A stretch of 64,000 nucleotides of DNA, taken from NCBI GenBank assembly GCA_039707655.1, contig CM077666.1:299486166-299550165 (forward strand), read 5' to 3'. The notes beneath the pieces are model-generated. The model made no database searches. It had not been told where the DNA came from and was given only the letters and a program-made list of their open reading frames with translations. The first letter of the stretch is position 1; each line of letters starts with the position of its first letter. Shown one piece after another: positions 46,579 to 56,662 of the stretch. This DNA is from Elymus sibiricus. Taxonomy: Eukaryota > Streptophyta > Magnoliopsida > Poales > Poaceae. The position numbers were made by a program, and so were the translations under genes.

Positions 46579-48139
46579 TGCTACTTGTGAGCTGCGTTGG
46601 TAATTCCCTGAAGAGGAACGGAGATGCAGTACAATAGAGATAAGTATTTCCCTCAGTTATGAAACCAAGGTTATCAATCCAGTAGGTGAATCACGCAACA
46701 CCTCGTTAGCAGCACCTGCACACAAACAACAAATCCTTGCACCCAACGCAAACAAGGGGTTGTCAATCCCTCGGCGGTAATTGCAAGATTAAATTGTATG
46801 TGATAGATAGATAGATTGAAACAAAAATACAAAATAAAATAAATAAAAGAAAAGTGCAGCAAGATATTTTTAGGGTTTTTAAAATATGATTTAGATAGAC
46901 CCGGGGGCCATAACTTTCACTAGAGGCTTCTCTCATGAAAATAGCATACGGTGGGTAGACAAATTACTGTTGGGCAATTGGTAGAAAAGCAAATAATCAT
47001 GACGATATCCAAGGAAATGATCATGTATATAGGCATCACGTACGAGACAAGTAGACCGACTCTTGCCTGCATCTACTACTATTACTCCACACATCGACCG
47101 CTATCCAGCATGCATCTAGTGTATTAAGTCCATAAAGAACGGAGTAACGCCTTAAGCAAGATGACATGATGTAGATAAAGTAAACTCACGCATGAATAAA
47201 CCCCATCTTTTTACCCTTAATAGGAACGATACATACGTGTCATGTCCCTTTCTGTCACTGGGATTGAGCACCGCAAGATCGAACCCATTACAAAGCACCT
47301 CTTCCCATGGCAAGATAAATCAATCTAGTTGGCCAAACCAAACCAATAGATCGGAGAAGAAATACGAAGCTATAATAATCATGCATAAAAGAGATCAGAG
47401 AAGACTCAAATAATATTCATGGATAATCTGATCATAAACTCACAATTCATCGGATCCCAACAAACACACCGCAAAAAGTGATTACATCGGATAGAACTCT
47501 TAGAACATCGAGGAGAACATTGTATTGAAGATCAAAAAGAGAGAACAAGCCATCTAGCTACTAACTATGGACCCGAAGGTCTGTGGTGAACTACTCACGT
47601 ATCATCGGAAGGGCAGCAAGGTTGATGTAGAGCCCCTCCGTGATGGATTCCCCCTCCGGCGGAGTGCCGAAAAGGCCTCCAGATGGGATCTCTCGCGAAC
47701 AGAAGCTTGCGGCGGTGGAAAAAGTATTTTGTGGACTCCTCTGTAGGTTTCCCGATTTTTGGGAATTTATAGTGGTGGAATTAGGTCAAAAGGGGCAGAG
47801 GTGGGCCCACGAGGCACCAGGGCGCGCCTGCCCCCCCAGGCGCGCCCTGGTGGCTCGTGGCCACCTCCTGGGGCTTCTAGCCTTTTCCCGAAGCTTCTAG
47901 TGTTGGTTATGTCCAGAAAAAATCTCCAAAAAGTTTCGTGGCATTTGGACTTCGTTTGGTATTGATATTCTGTAAAACCAAAAACAGGCAGAAAACATCA
48001 ACTGGCACTGGGCACTAGGTTAATAGGTTAGTCCCAAAAAATGATATATAATTGCTGTAAATGTATATAAAAACATCCAAGATTTATAATATAACAGCAT
48101 GGAACAATCAAAAATTATGGATACGTTGGAGACGTATCA
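46579..48139 (-). repeat. 5' LTR of G, 1561 bp
   Basis: In plus coordinates TGCTACTTGTGAGC...GAGACGTATCA. TATAAAT on the minus strand at 47765-47771. Right flank TTGTT (48140-48144). Confidence 0.9.
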
Positions 48140-49269
48140 TTGTTTTATTTATTTTCTTAGTTGTTATAATTGTTTTGGTTGTAACTAGGTAATTATAATA
48201 GCCTTTAGTTTAATTTCTTTTGCTAGTAAATTATTTAGTAAGTAAATTGTTGTTAAAATATTGATTTGTTATTCTCCTTGCTGTAAATTTTTTCTTAGGA
48301 CTTTTAGTGTTGTTGTGTGTTGTTTGATGTTAAGTATTTCCCCTAGTTTTTCTTTTGGTTTTCTTTGAAGTTTTACTTTGTTTGTCTTTTGGTTTCCTTT
48401 GATTTCTTTATGCGATTTCTTTATTGTTTTATTTGTTGATTTCATTGTTGATTGCTAGAATGTTTGCTAGTTGTGATTGCTTATGTGAATGCAATGTTTG
48501 ATTAATATATATTTCATCGGAGAGTGACGGATAATTCTATCAAGTTATTTCTGAGAGCGATATTATCTTCATCAACTATACCAGGCAAGTTCACTTTGAC
48601 CATATTTTCATACCTATGTTTTATTGCATTTAGTGTCACCTTTTCAACCTTTCCTCCAGTAGTATATTGAATCTTGTAGCCGAGTAGAAGCATGAGGTAG
48701 GAACCCACACCCCTGTTACTAGGCCCGGGAACGTTATTTATTCTAATGCTACGCTCTAGTAGACGGGGATTGGTATGAGTGCTCGTGAGTGGTGTGAGAA
48801 GGAGGACTCTACGTCAATGACGACAACTTCAAGATGGCAACTTCAAGGCCTGCATCTACAGGACTCAAGACTTCAAGACCCGAGACAAGAATTCAATATA
48901 CCTCTGGGTGGAGGATGGTTTGACGGGCACCCTGGGGAATCCAGTGGTTGACCCTGGGATTCATGGGGAAGTGCCATGACATCTTGTAGAAAGCTTCACC
49001 CAGGCTCAAAGAGACGGAAGAATAATTCATGCCCGGAAGCTTACCTGTGCAGCCACAAGTCAATATGGGCTCTGGCTTGGTTGACCTTAGTTGTGACTCT
49101 GGCTGGGACGGTGCTAGCAGATGTAGCAGAACAGTAGGATTGGATGGGCACCGAATGGTGGTCAGAGGAACTCTTTGGAAGATCATGTTTCGATCGTCCT
49201 GTTCTCAAACACTCTGAAGTGCGAGGACTTAAAGGGAGGGATCGAATCTTGTGGGTAAAGTGCACAACA

Positions 49270-49311
49270 CTCTGCAGAGTTTAAAACCTAATCGATTAGC
49301 CGTGTCCCCGG
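49270..49311 (+). promoter_or_regulatory. palindromic LTR cassette (solo LTR E)
   Basis: CTCTGCAGAG (49270-49279), TAATCGATTA (49289-49298), CCGTGTCCCCGG (49300-49311). The middle dyad differs from TATTCGAATA of the other LTRs at positions 3 and 8, which face each other, so symmetry is kept. Confidence 0.55.
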
Positions 49312-49591
49312 TTACGGACAATTTGAGCCTCTGGACTAGGATCTATCTCTGAACTCTCAACATTGGACTGATAATTTAATTGTGGGAAACTTATAGTATT
49401 TATGGGCTATGAGACATCAATTGGCGGAACCATGTCATAGTAGATAACTCTGTAGTGAAGGCTCCTGATATTCCTTTGTTGTAGGGAAAATAAAACCAGC
49501 TTTTACGCAAAAAAAAAAACTCAGACACAGAGCCACAAAGCCATATTGCATATAGAATAGACTTTCCATCTGATTTCTATTGTGATCTTGC

Positions 49592-49641
49592 CGGTACATT
49601 CAATGTACTGACCTACATGGCTGCAACATATCATGTTGCAG
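49592..49641 (+). promoter_or_regulatory. paired hairpins near the 3' end of solo LTR E
   Basis: Hairpin 1: GTACAT (49594-49599), TCA, ATGTAC (49603-49608), extendable by a G-T and a C-G pair. Hairpin 2: CTGCAACAT (49621-49629), ATC, ATGTTGCAG (49633-49641), a perfect 9-base stem. They occupy the same place as the two hairpins of K but with different bases. Confidence 0.5.
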
Positions 49642-49900
49642 ATATTTCTACGACGAGTAAGAGTTACGATATAGGGTTACGGTCTACACTCAACTTGCCG
49701 TTGGCATTGATGGGACTCCACACCTCTATTGATATGTCTCCGCTGTGACATATATAAGGTATACTCTGGATCTACGGTATTTATTTTACATGTGATGTTA
49801 TGGTATTTCATCGAAGTACGGTGTGTGCCAGCATACTGATCCAGGGATGGCACAGAAAGCACAGAGACTTGACCGTATTGGGTCGGGTCGCTACAAGAAA

Positions 49901-50006
49901 ACACCTTGCTGAAAACCGCTTATCATTTCCTTCTATTCCTCGTTGGGTTTGACACTCTTACTTATTGAAAGGACTATGATTGATCCCCTATACTTGTGGG
50001 TCATCA
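49901..50006 (+). repeat. 5' LTR of B2, second piece (106 bp)
   Basis: Resumes with ACACCTTGCTGAAAACCGC right after the AGAAA duplication and ends GGGTCATCA at 50006. It matches 21411-21516 of B1. Confidence 0.9.
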
Positions 50007-50017
50007 AGACTCTTTTC

Positions 50018-50035
50018 TAGCGCTGTTGCCGGGGA
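50018..50035 (+). promoter_or_regulatory. primer-binding site of B2 (tRNA-Asp type, mutated)
   Basis: TAGCGCTGTTGCCGGGGA, two changes from the perfect tRNA-Asp site of G, 11 bases after the LTR. Confidence 0.75.
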
Positions 50036-50112
50036 GTGAAGCGCCTTTGGTAAGTGGAATTTGGTAAGGAAAAATTTATATTACGTGCTGAAATTTACTG
50101 TCACTTGTCACT

Positions 50113-50988
50113 ATGGAAAGTAATCCTTTGAGGGGTTTGTTCGGGGTATCTTCACCTCGACCGAAAGCATTGAGAGTTGCCCCTTAACCTATTGAACCTA
50201 CTGAAAATATTTATTATGAAATCCCTTCGGGTATGATAGAGAAACTGCTGGCTAATCCTTATGCAGGAGATGGAAAGGTACATCCTGATATGCACTTGAT
50301 ATATATAGATCAAATTTGTGGATTGTTTAAGCTTGCAGGTTTATCCGAGGATGGAGTTAAGAAGAAGGTATTCCCTTTACCTTTGGAGGGAAAGGCATTG
50401 GCATGGTATAGGCTATTGGATGATACTGGAACATGGGATTGGAACCGGTTAAAGCTAGAATTTCACCAGAAGTTTTATCCAATGCATTTGGTTCATCGTG
50501 ATCGGAATTATATATATAATTTTTGGCCTCATGAAGGAGAAAGTATCGCTCAAGCTTGGGGGAGGCTTAAATATATGTTGCACACATGCCCCAATCATGA
50601 GCTCCCAAGAGAAATAATTATTCAAAACTTTTATGCTCGGCTTTCTCATAATCATTAGTCCATGCTCGATACTTCTTCTATTGGTTCCTTTATGAAGAGG
50701 ACTATTGAATTCAAATGGGATCTTCTAGAAATAATTAAACGCAACTCTGAAGATTGGGAAATCGACAAAGGTAAAGAATTAGGCGTAAACCTTGAGTTTG
50801 ATTGTGTTAAATCTTTTATGGAAACTGATGCTTTCATAAGTTTAGTACTAAATATGGACTTGACTCAGAGATACTAGCTACTTTTTGTGAATCAATTGCC
50901 GCTCATGTTGATCTCCCTAAGAAGAAATGGTTTAAATTTCATCCACCTATTGAATTAAATGAAGAACCTATTATAGTTAAAGAAGAAA
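50113..50988 (+). pseudogene. gag region of B2, broken and cut by a MULE
   Basis: Same start as B1 (MESNPLRGLFG, ATG 50113). In-frame stops are TAA 50185-50187 and TAG 50656-50658. A one-base deletion near 50832 shifts the frame at ETDAF. The gag core (GKALAWYRLLDDTGTWDWNR, FYPMHLVHRDRNYIYNFWP) is readable. The MULE enters at 50989 within a Glu/Lys-rich linker; its target duplication is AAGAAGAAA (50980-50988). Confidence 0.85.
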
Positions 50989-52506
50989 GGGACATTTACA
51001 TTTGTGCCCCTAACTCGAACCCACTACTCAGATTTGCCCCTAATTTCAAACCATGCTCAAATTTGCCCCTCTGCGGTTAGGTGCACTTATAGAAATGCCC
51101 TTCCATGCTGTTACCTTCTGTTCAAAGGGCTTTGATGGCTATCTGGACATTTGCTAGACATTTTGCCCCTGACTCCATGTGTCACTTATGGGTGGGACCC
51201 ACTCAATAAAAATAAATGGGAAAAACTCTTTCTCTCGCCACCTCTCTTTCACACACACTTACATGTGGGACCAAGAAAAAAATAGAGAAGACTCTCTCTC
51301 ACAATCCCCCCTCTCTCTCCCTGACCCGTGGGCCATTGAGGCTTGCGTGGCTCGGCCGATGATGGCCATCGCCGGCGAGGGGCGGCACACCTGCGGTTGA
51401 GCATCACGGGGACGAAGGCAACAGTAGTCGCTACAGCCGCAGCACGGTGAATCGGGTAGTCCATCGAGGGGCGGCGCATCTGCTAGCCCTGTTGTTCTCT
51501 CAAAAAACAAACAATGTCCACAGCTCGCCGCCGGCGTAGTTCATCGTTTTTGCGGCAATAGTCAATCCCAAGCCTACAAACCATGTCCATTACCTTCTTA
51601 TATCCCTATAGAGCCTCCCGTATGGAGGAAATCGACAGAGGTGTCATAAATCGTTGGATCGGCCTTCATCTTCTCCGCCTCCGATGTCGCGCCACTGCGC
51701 CTTGATCTACTTGTCTAGGCCACCCCGACGCTCTCTGTTAGCTTCGAAGTCAAATATTGATGCTTCTACATCTGCTAGATCCCTCGTCGTGGAGGATTAC
51801 TTCCCCGAGCCGTCGCCCTGCGAATAGCCGCTCCCCACCTAGCCTCGCCGCTCGCCGCCGCAAGCAGTTGTCATGGCCCGGGTCGTTGAACGTCCTGCAG
51901 CTTGCTGCTGTGCTTCCTGACCACGCCGGCGTGCTCGCACCTCACAGTCCCCCTCCTAGCATGTTCCCGAACCATCTAGCAGGACGCCGGCGTGCTCGCA
52001 CACTCGCCAGAGTACAATGTGTGACTGGCCGGTAGGTCCGGCCTTGGTAATTAGATTAGGCAGAATCCTATTATAGTTCTTATTAACCTATTTCAGACAC
52101 TGACCAGTGGGCCCCTCCTTCTAATAATGCAATGAATAACATTTCAAAAAATAATAAAACAATGACAAGTGGGCCTATACCTTGTTTTTTAAGATAGATT
52201 TTTTTACCCTTTCTTTTTTTGTTGGGCCCCACATGTAAGTGTGTGAGAGAGAGGGAGTGAGAGAAAGAGTTTTTTCCATTTATTTTTAATAGAGTGGGTC
52301 CCACCTGTAAGTGACACATGGAGTCAGGGGCAAAATGTCCAACAATGTCCAGATCATGGTCAAAGCCCTTTGACCGTACGGTAACGGCACGGAAGGGCAT
52401 TTCTATAAGTGCACCTAACGGCAGAGGGGCAAATTTGAGCATACATCGAAATTAGGGGAAAATCTGAGTAGTGGGTTTGAGTTAGGGGCACAAATGTAAA
52501 TGTCCC
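50989..52506. mobile_element. Mutator-like element (MULE), 1518 bp, non-autonomous
   Basis: Terminal inverted repeats of about 285 bases (50989-51272 and 52222-52506) begin GGGACATTTACATTTGTGCC. They are flanked by a perfect 9-bp duplication AAGAAGAAA (50980-50988, 52507-52515), the length expected for Mutator transposase. There is no transposase gene. The interior (51273-52221) is GC-rich in parts and could include captured host sequence, as in Pack-MULEs, but no protein domain is recognisable. It lies in B2 gag and is therefore younger than B2. Confidence 0.9.
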
Positions 52507-53315
52507 AAGAAGAAACAATTGTTTACAATATTGACCCAGTTGTGCCTACTGCTTATATTGAGAAACCTCCTTTCCCTGTTAGGATAAAGGAACATGCTAA
52601 AGCTACGACTGTGGTTAATAAGAGTAATATTAGAACACCTAGACCTTTTGAACAAATTAAGGTTGAACCTAATATTGCAATGGTAAAAGATTTATTAGTT
52701 GATAATATTGATGGGCATGTTATTTATTTTTGCGAAGAGGCTGCTAGAATCGCTAGACCTGTTAGAAATGAACGAGACTTGTTAGCTGAGAACAAGCCTG
52801 TAGTTGGCATGCCTATTGTTTCTGTTAAAATTGGAGACCACTGCTATCATGGTTTATGTGATATGGGTGCTAGAGTGAGTGCTATCCCTTTCTCTTTATA
52901 TCAAGAAGTTATGAATGATATTGCACCTGTTGAGATTGAGGATATTGATGTCACTATTAAGCTTGCAAATAGAGATACTATTACACCACTTGGGATTGTT
53001 GGAGATGTTGAAGTCTTGTGTGATAAGATCAAATACCCTACTGATTTCTTAGTAGTTGGTTCACAACAAGATAATTTTCGTCCCATTATATTTGGTAGAC
53101 CTTTCTTGAATACTGTTAACGCTGAAATTGATTGTACTAAAGAAAAGGTTTGAGTCCAGTTTGGTGATATATCTAATGAGTTCAATTTCTCTAAGTTTCG
53201 TAGACAACCTCATGATAAATAATTATCTAATAAAGATTAAATTATTGGTCTTGCTTCCATTGCTCTTCCTCCTACTGATCCTTTAGAACAATATCTGATA
53301 GAACATGAAAATGAT
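52507..53315 (+). pseudogene. protease region of B2
   Basis: Resumes the B2 frame after the MULE (AYIEKPPFPVRIKEHAKA, HVIYFCEEAARIARP). The protease segment is GDHCYHGLCDMGARVSAIP with DMGA at 52860-52871, then PIIFGRPFLNTVN. Stops in the frame: TGA 53151-53153, TAA 53220-53222, TAA 53238-53240. The open stretch 52500-53153 starts from an ATG donated by the MULE end (52500-52502). The family's protease motif is D-M/I-G-A where most retroelements have D-S/T-G. Confidence 0.85.
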
Positions 53316-54353
53316 ATGCATATGAATGAAAGAAATGAAATAGATGAAATATGCTTTAAACAAGCACCTATTCTTAAACATAATTTGCGTGTCGAAACTT
53401 TGGGAGATTCTCTCCCACCTAAGAGTGATCCTGTGTTTGAAATAAAGAAACTACCTAATACACTTAAATATGCTTATCTGGATGAAAAGAAGATATATTC
53501 TGTTATTATCAGTGCTAACCTTTCAGAGCATGAAGAAAAGAGATTACTAAAAACTCTGAGGAAGCACCGTGCAGCTATTGGGTATACTCTTGATGATCTT
53601 AAGGGCATTAGTCCCACTCTATGTCAGCACAAAATTCATATGGAGCCAGATGCTAAACCAGTTGTTGATCATCAAAGAAGATTATATCCTAAAATGAAGG
53701 ATGTGGTAAGAACTGAAATATTAAAGCTTCTCGAGGCAGTTATAATCTATCCCATAGCTGATAGTAGATGGGTAAGTCATGTTCATTGTGCCCCTAAGAA
53801 AGGGGGTATTACCATTGTTCCTAATGATAAAAATGAAATTATCCCACAAAGAATTGTAACTGGTTATAAGATGATAATTAATTTCAGGAAATTAAATAAA
53901 GCTACTAGGAAAGATCATTACCCCTTGCCTTTTATTGATCAAATGTTAGAAAGATTATCTAAACGTACACACTGTTGCTTCCTAGATGGATATTCTGGTT
54001 TTTCTCAAATACCTGTATCACAAGAAGATCAAGAGAAAACCACTTTTACTTGTCCTTTTGGAACTTATGCTTATCGCCGTATGCCTTTTGGTTTATGTAA
54101 TGCACCTGCTACCTTTCAAAGATGTATGACTTCTATATTGTCTGACTTTTGTGAAAAGATTGTTGAGGTATTCATGGATGATTTTTCCGTTTACGGAACT
54201 TCTTTTGATGATTGCTTAAGCAACCTTGATCGAGTTTTGCAGAGATGCGAAGAAACTAATCTTGTCTTGAATTGGGAAAAGTGCCACGTTATGGTGAACG
54301 AAGGTATAGTCCTTGGGCATAAAATTTCTGAAAGAGGTATTGAAGTTGATTAA
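53316..54353 (+). pseudogene. reverse transcriptase of B2
   Basis: 345 open codons. A linker (LPNTLKYAYLDEKKIYSVII, EEKRLLKTLRKHRAAIGYTL) is followed by RT blocks: YPIADSRWVSHVHCAPKKGG, TGYKMIINFRKLNKATRKDH, LDGYSGFSQIPVS, RMPFGLCNAPATFQRCM and the active site VEVFMDDFSVYG (FMDD at 54171-54182). VLGHKISERGIEVD ends at an in-frame TAA (54351-54353). The catalytic aspartates are present. The stop, plus others around it, makes the copy defective. Confidence 0.9.
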
Positions 54354-55112
54354 GCTAAAGTTGATGCAATTGAGAAAATGCCATGTCCTAAAGATATCAA
54401 AGGTATAAGAAGTTTCCTGGGTCATGCTGGTTTCTATAGAAGGTTTATAAAAGACTTCTCTAAAATTTCTAGGCCTCTTACTAATATTTTGCAAAAAGAT
54501 GTTCCGTTCGTTTTTGATGATGATTGCGTAGAAGCCTTTGAAATACTTAAGAAATCCTTAATATCTGCACCTATTGTTCAACCACCTGATTGGAACCTGC
54601 CTTTTAAAATTATGTGTGATGCTAGTGACTATGCTATTGGTGCTGTTCTAGGGCAAAGAGTTGATAAAAAATTAAATGTTATTCATTATGCTAGTAAAAC
54701 TCTAGAGAGTGCTCAAAGAAACTATGCTACTACTGAGAAAGAATTTTTAGCAGTTGTCATTGCATGTGATAAATTCAGATCTTACATTGTTGATTCTAAA
54801 GTAACTATTCACACCGATCATGCTACTATTAAATACCTTATGGAAAAGAAGGATGCTAAACCTAGACCTATTAGGTGGGTTCTTTTTCTACAAGAATTTG
54901 ATTTGCATATTATTGATAGAAAGGGAGCTGAGAATCCCGTAGCTGATAATTTGTCTAGAATCGAAAATGTTCTTAATGGCCCACTGCCTATTGATGATAG
55001 TTTTCTTGATGAACAATTAGCTGTTATAAATGCTTCTCGTAATACTCCTTGGTATGCAGACTATGCTAATTACATTGTTGCTAAATATATACCACCTAGT
55101 TTTACCTACTAA
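54354..55112 (+). pseudogene. RNase H of B2
   Basis: Continues in the RT frame after the stop. The RT connection is [20 protein letters not shown]. RNase H follows: [18 protein letters not shown], then [20 protein letters not shown] (Glu) and [13 protein letters not shown] (Asp). The end is [20 protein letters not shown]. An in-frame TAA closes it at 55110-55112, before the integrase linker. Confidence 0.9.
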
Positions 55113-55900
55113 CAAAAGAAAAAAATCTTCTTTGATTTAAGACATTACTTTTGGGATGACCCACATTTATATAAAGAAGGAGTAGATGGTATTATTAGAT
55201 GATGTGTACCTGAGCATGAACAGGAACAAATCCTACGGAAGTGTCACTCCGAGGCATACGGAGGACCCCACGCGGGAGACAGAACTGCACATACGGTATT
55301 GCAATCTGGTTTTTATTGGCCTACTCTTTTAAAAGATGCATGTAAGTTTGTCCTCTCTTGTGATGAATGTCAAAGAATTGGTAATATTGGTAGACATCAG
55401 GAAATGCCTATGAATTATTCACTTGTTATTGAACCATTTGATGTTTGGGGATTTGATTACATGGGACCTTTTCCTTGCTCTAATGGATATACTCATATCT
55501 TAGTTGTTGTTGATTACGTTACTAAGTGGGTAGAGGCTATTCCAACTAGTAGTGCTGATCAGAACACCTATCTTAAAATGCTTAACGAAGTTATATTCCC
55601 TAGGTTTGGAGTCCCTAGATACTTGATAACTGATGGTGGTTCACATTTTATTCATGGGGCTTTCCGCAAACTTCTTGCTAAATATGATGTTAACCATAGG
55701 ATTGCATCGCCTTATCATCCTCAATCTAGTGGTTAAGTTGAATTGAGTAATAGAGAAATAATGTTAATCTCGCAAAAGACTATTAATAGATCCAGAAAGA
55801 ATTGGTCTAAGAAACTTGTTGATGCATTATGGGCTTACAGAACTGCTTATAAAAATCATATGGGTATGTCTCGATATAAAATGGTCTATATAAAAGCATG
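55113..55900 (+). pseudogene. integrase of B2, cut by the CACTA element
   Basis: The frame continues with KKIFFDLRHYFWDDPHLYKE. Stops are TGA 55200-55202 (probably CGA mutated) and TAA 55734-55736 (probably CAA). The zinc finger ends CDECQRIGN. The core contains FDYMGPF, TDGGSHF (Asp codon 55632) and, after the second stop, the Glu at 55740 with 35 residues between, so D,D(35)E is recognisable. The coding stretch ends at KACATC-equivalent sequence at 55900 where the CACTA terminus begins. The C-terminal part and 3' LTR lie beyond the window. Confidence 0.88.
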
Positions 55901-55929
55901 CACTACTGCAGGCGACCGCTAACGCGACA

Positions 55930-56400
55930 CATGAATCAGAGACCCCGCGACCAAATTGTGTGCGATGCATGAATCGCAAATGGTGTCGTAATAAAACCGT
56001 CGCCAATAAGACGAACTGTATGCGATGGCGGAGACATCAAGCACGATTCAGATTAGAGACGCGTGTGCGATACGTGGCATACAGTTGATCCATATGAACT
56101 GTTTGCGATAAGCTAGAACAACAAACACAGTCAGCCAAATCGAGGTGTGTGCGATACACGTCATATAGTTCACTCGGATGAACTGTTTGCGATTACCCAA
56201 CACAACAGAAACGGTCAGGCAGATCAAGGTGTGTGCGATAGACGGCATACAGTTCACTCGGATGAATTGTTTGCGATTACCCAACACAACAGAAATGGTT
56301 CAACTTAACAAGATGTGCGTGATACGCGGCAAACTGGTCAGTAATCAGAAATATGTGGGAAGACCGATAACAACACAGATGATTCCTGCTAATAAGCCGT
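55930..56400. repeat. subterminal repeats of the CACTA element
   Basis: Tandem units of about 84 bases with GTGTGCGA at 56063, 56147 and 56231 and a fourth, degenerate unit near 56313. Each unit holds GTTCACTCGGATGAACTG, an inverted repeat, and TTTGCGATTACCCAACACAA. Such repeats bind the TnpA-like protein in known CACTA elements; that role is inferred here. Confidence 0.75.
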
Positions 56401-56662
56401 GTGTGTTGTGGGCAAACCCTTGCAGGTACACAATTGTTAGCGATTGATGAAATCATCACCGACGGGTTCCCTAGTTTAGTCCGTCTGCGATGTAATTTGC
56501 TCTGTCTACAGAAGAACAACATATATAACCAAATTAAACATTCAATTACATAGGTCACTATACAAAACATTCGCACACACCTCAATAAACAATTACATGC
56601 ATTCTAAACTAGGAGAAACGATCATCTAATCATCTACTTCTTGTGATGCTGCCGCCACTGCT

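Larger units (their letters stand above)
41530..48139 (-). mobile_element. non-autonomous Gypsy-like element G (TGATACGTCTC family)
   Basis: Complete element on the minus strand: 5' LTR 46579-48139, internal 43096-46578 (3483 bp), 3' LTR 41530-43095. It has a perfect TTGTT duplication (41525-41529, 48140-48144), an intact tRNA-Asp primer site and a polypurine tract. No gag or pol is present; a single unknown ORF occupies the 5' part of the internal region. Its LTRs match E1, so both belong to one LTR family. It depends on proteins made elsewhere. In a 350-base sample the LTRs differ at about 11 positions. Confidence 0.92.
25184..49895 (+). mobile_element. solo LTR E (about 4.0 kb net), carrying elements F and G
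   Basis: The outer sequence starts TGTAACATCCC and ends GGTCGGGTCGCTACA. It is flanked by a perfect AGAAA duplication (25179-25183, 49896-49900) inside B2's LTR. Net of F and G it is about 4036 bp: 25184-27109, 41171-41529 and 48145-49895. It has no coding domain, primer site or polypurine tract, so it is read as a solo LTR. Its dyad cassette and paired hairpins put it among the same Tekay-like LTRs as F, K and the LARD. Confidence 0.85.
48140..49895 (+). repeat. solo LTR E, piece 3
   Basis: Rest of the LTR after G. T-rich to 48500, then mixed sequence with the cassette and hairpins. Short open frames (for example 48893-49186 minus) are not supported as genes. Confidence 0.8.
23817..55900 (+). 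mobile_element. Gypsy LTR retrotransposon B2, nested in B1 and itself interrupted
   Basis: B2 is a second copy of B1's family. Its pieces are 5' LTR 23817-25183 and 49901-50006, and internal 50007-50988 and 52516-55900. It is split by solo LTR E (25184-49895), by a MULE (50989-52506) and by the CACTA element from 55901. PBS and gag follow the second LTR piece, so the LTR at 23817 is B2's 5' LTR and not B1's 3' LTR. The candidate target duplication is CCCAC (23812-23816). The 3' LTR is beyond the window. Confidence 0.85.

Noticed and set aside
25184..49895. E as a complete retrotransposon with its own genes
   Set aside because: All coding DNA inside belongs to F, which has its own TSD; G also has its own. 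Net E sequence is 4.0 kb with no primer site or polypurine tract, so a solo LTR is simpler.
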